Shown here: positions 40,935 through 40,935 of the stretch, piece by piece
Position numbering within the stretch: position 1 is the first letter of the stretch
How the letters are laid out: every line of letters begins with the position of its first letter
Source of the DNA: Desulfobacteraceae bacterium
GTDB lineage: Bacteria > Desulfobacterota > Desulfobacteria > Desulfobacterales > ETH-SRB1
Length of the DNA stretch: 40,935 nt
Assembly (NCBI GenBank): GCA_014237365.1
Contig: JABZFQ010000286.1
Coordinates: 1 to 40,935 of the forward strand
Direction of reading: 5' to 3'
The notes under the pieces: generated by a model
Seen by the model: the letters and a program-made list of their open reading frames with translations, nothing else
Told to the model about the DNA's origin: nothing
Database searches by the model: none
Translations under genes and position numbers: made by a program

Positions 40935-40935
40935 C

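Noticed and set aside
1-40935. tRNA genes
   Set aside because: I looked for T-loop GGTTCGAATCC-type patterns with an acceptor stem and saw none, including around the SRP RNA. A covariance search would be decisive.

Overview
The window looks like a chromosomal segment of an AT-rich, Gram-negative anaerobe, most likely from the Desulfobacterota (old Deltaproteobacteria). The reasons are three secreted multihaem c-type cytochromes, a CcdA-type thiol transporter for cytochrome maturation, type IV pilus ATPases and prepilin peptidase, a DivIVA protein next to YggT, FolE2 instead of FolE, and frequent TTG starts after good Shine-Dalgarno sites. No phage, plasmid or intact insertion sequence gene is seen. 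I assign the taxon by inference, not by a marker gene.

Layout. 0.5-3.8 kb: a 12-haem cytochrome and two paralogous 6/7-haem cytochromes that resemble the OmcS filament family. 4.2-7.6 kb (minus): a membrane protein of the TMTC/GT-C type whose usual C-terminal TPR half is encoded by three tandem separate genes. 7.7-9.3 kb (minus): ccdA and proC. 10.2-15 kb (plus): yggT, divIVA, two PilT-family ATPases, and a zinc-ribbon/pseudo-receiver protein. 15-20.3 kb (minus): tilS, ftsH, folP, coaX. 20.6-20.86 kb: a long (Alu-domain) SRP RNA. 21.2-24 kb: grpE-dnaK. 24.3-27.5 kb (minus): a U32 peptidase-family protein and a secreted TPR-SH3 protein. 28.3-29.5 kb: a PBP4-type D-Ala-D-Ala carboxypeptidase. 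29.5-38.9 kb (minus, transcribed right to left): lon, tsaB, psd, pssA, leuB, asd, greA, rpoZ, folE2. 39.4-40.4 kb: pilD and an orphan VapB/AbrB-like antitoxin gene.

The most striking feature lies between the genes. About 21 loci carry one repeat family: a roughly 185-bp element whose two halves are imperfect inverted copies of each other, with ends reading TTAGGAACGTGGACGAA...TTCGTCCACGTTCCTAA. It occurs in both orientations, in full, half, internally deleted and end-only forms, on average every 2 kb. I call it here the GGAACG foldback element (MITE-like). It lies outside conserved protein domains, but it supplies stop codons, C-terminal tails or a probable start and signal-peptide n-region to some neighbours. 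Other palindromic families share the same gaps: heptad (7-bp unit) foldbacks, a perfect 32-bp-stem hairpin family, a 312-bp element with GAGACCTTTG ends, and several single foldbacks. Most gaps longer than 150 bp contain at least one of these.

Functionally the window combines housekeeping (protein quality control, folate, phospholipid, leucine/aspartate-family amino acids, tRNA modification) with envelope and extracellular functions (cytochromes, pili, glycosyltransferase-like membrane protein, peptidoglycan trimming). Cytochromes, CcdA and pili together suggest extracellular electron transfer, as an inference.
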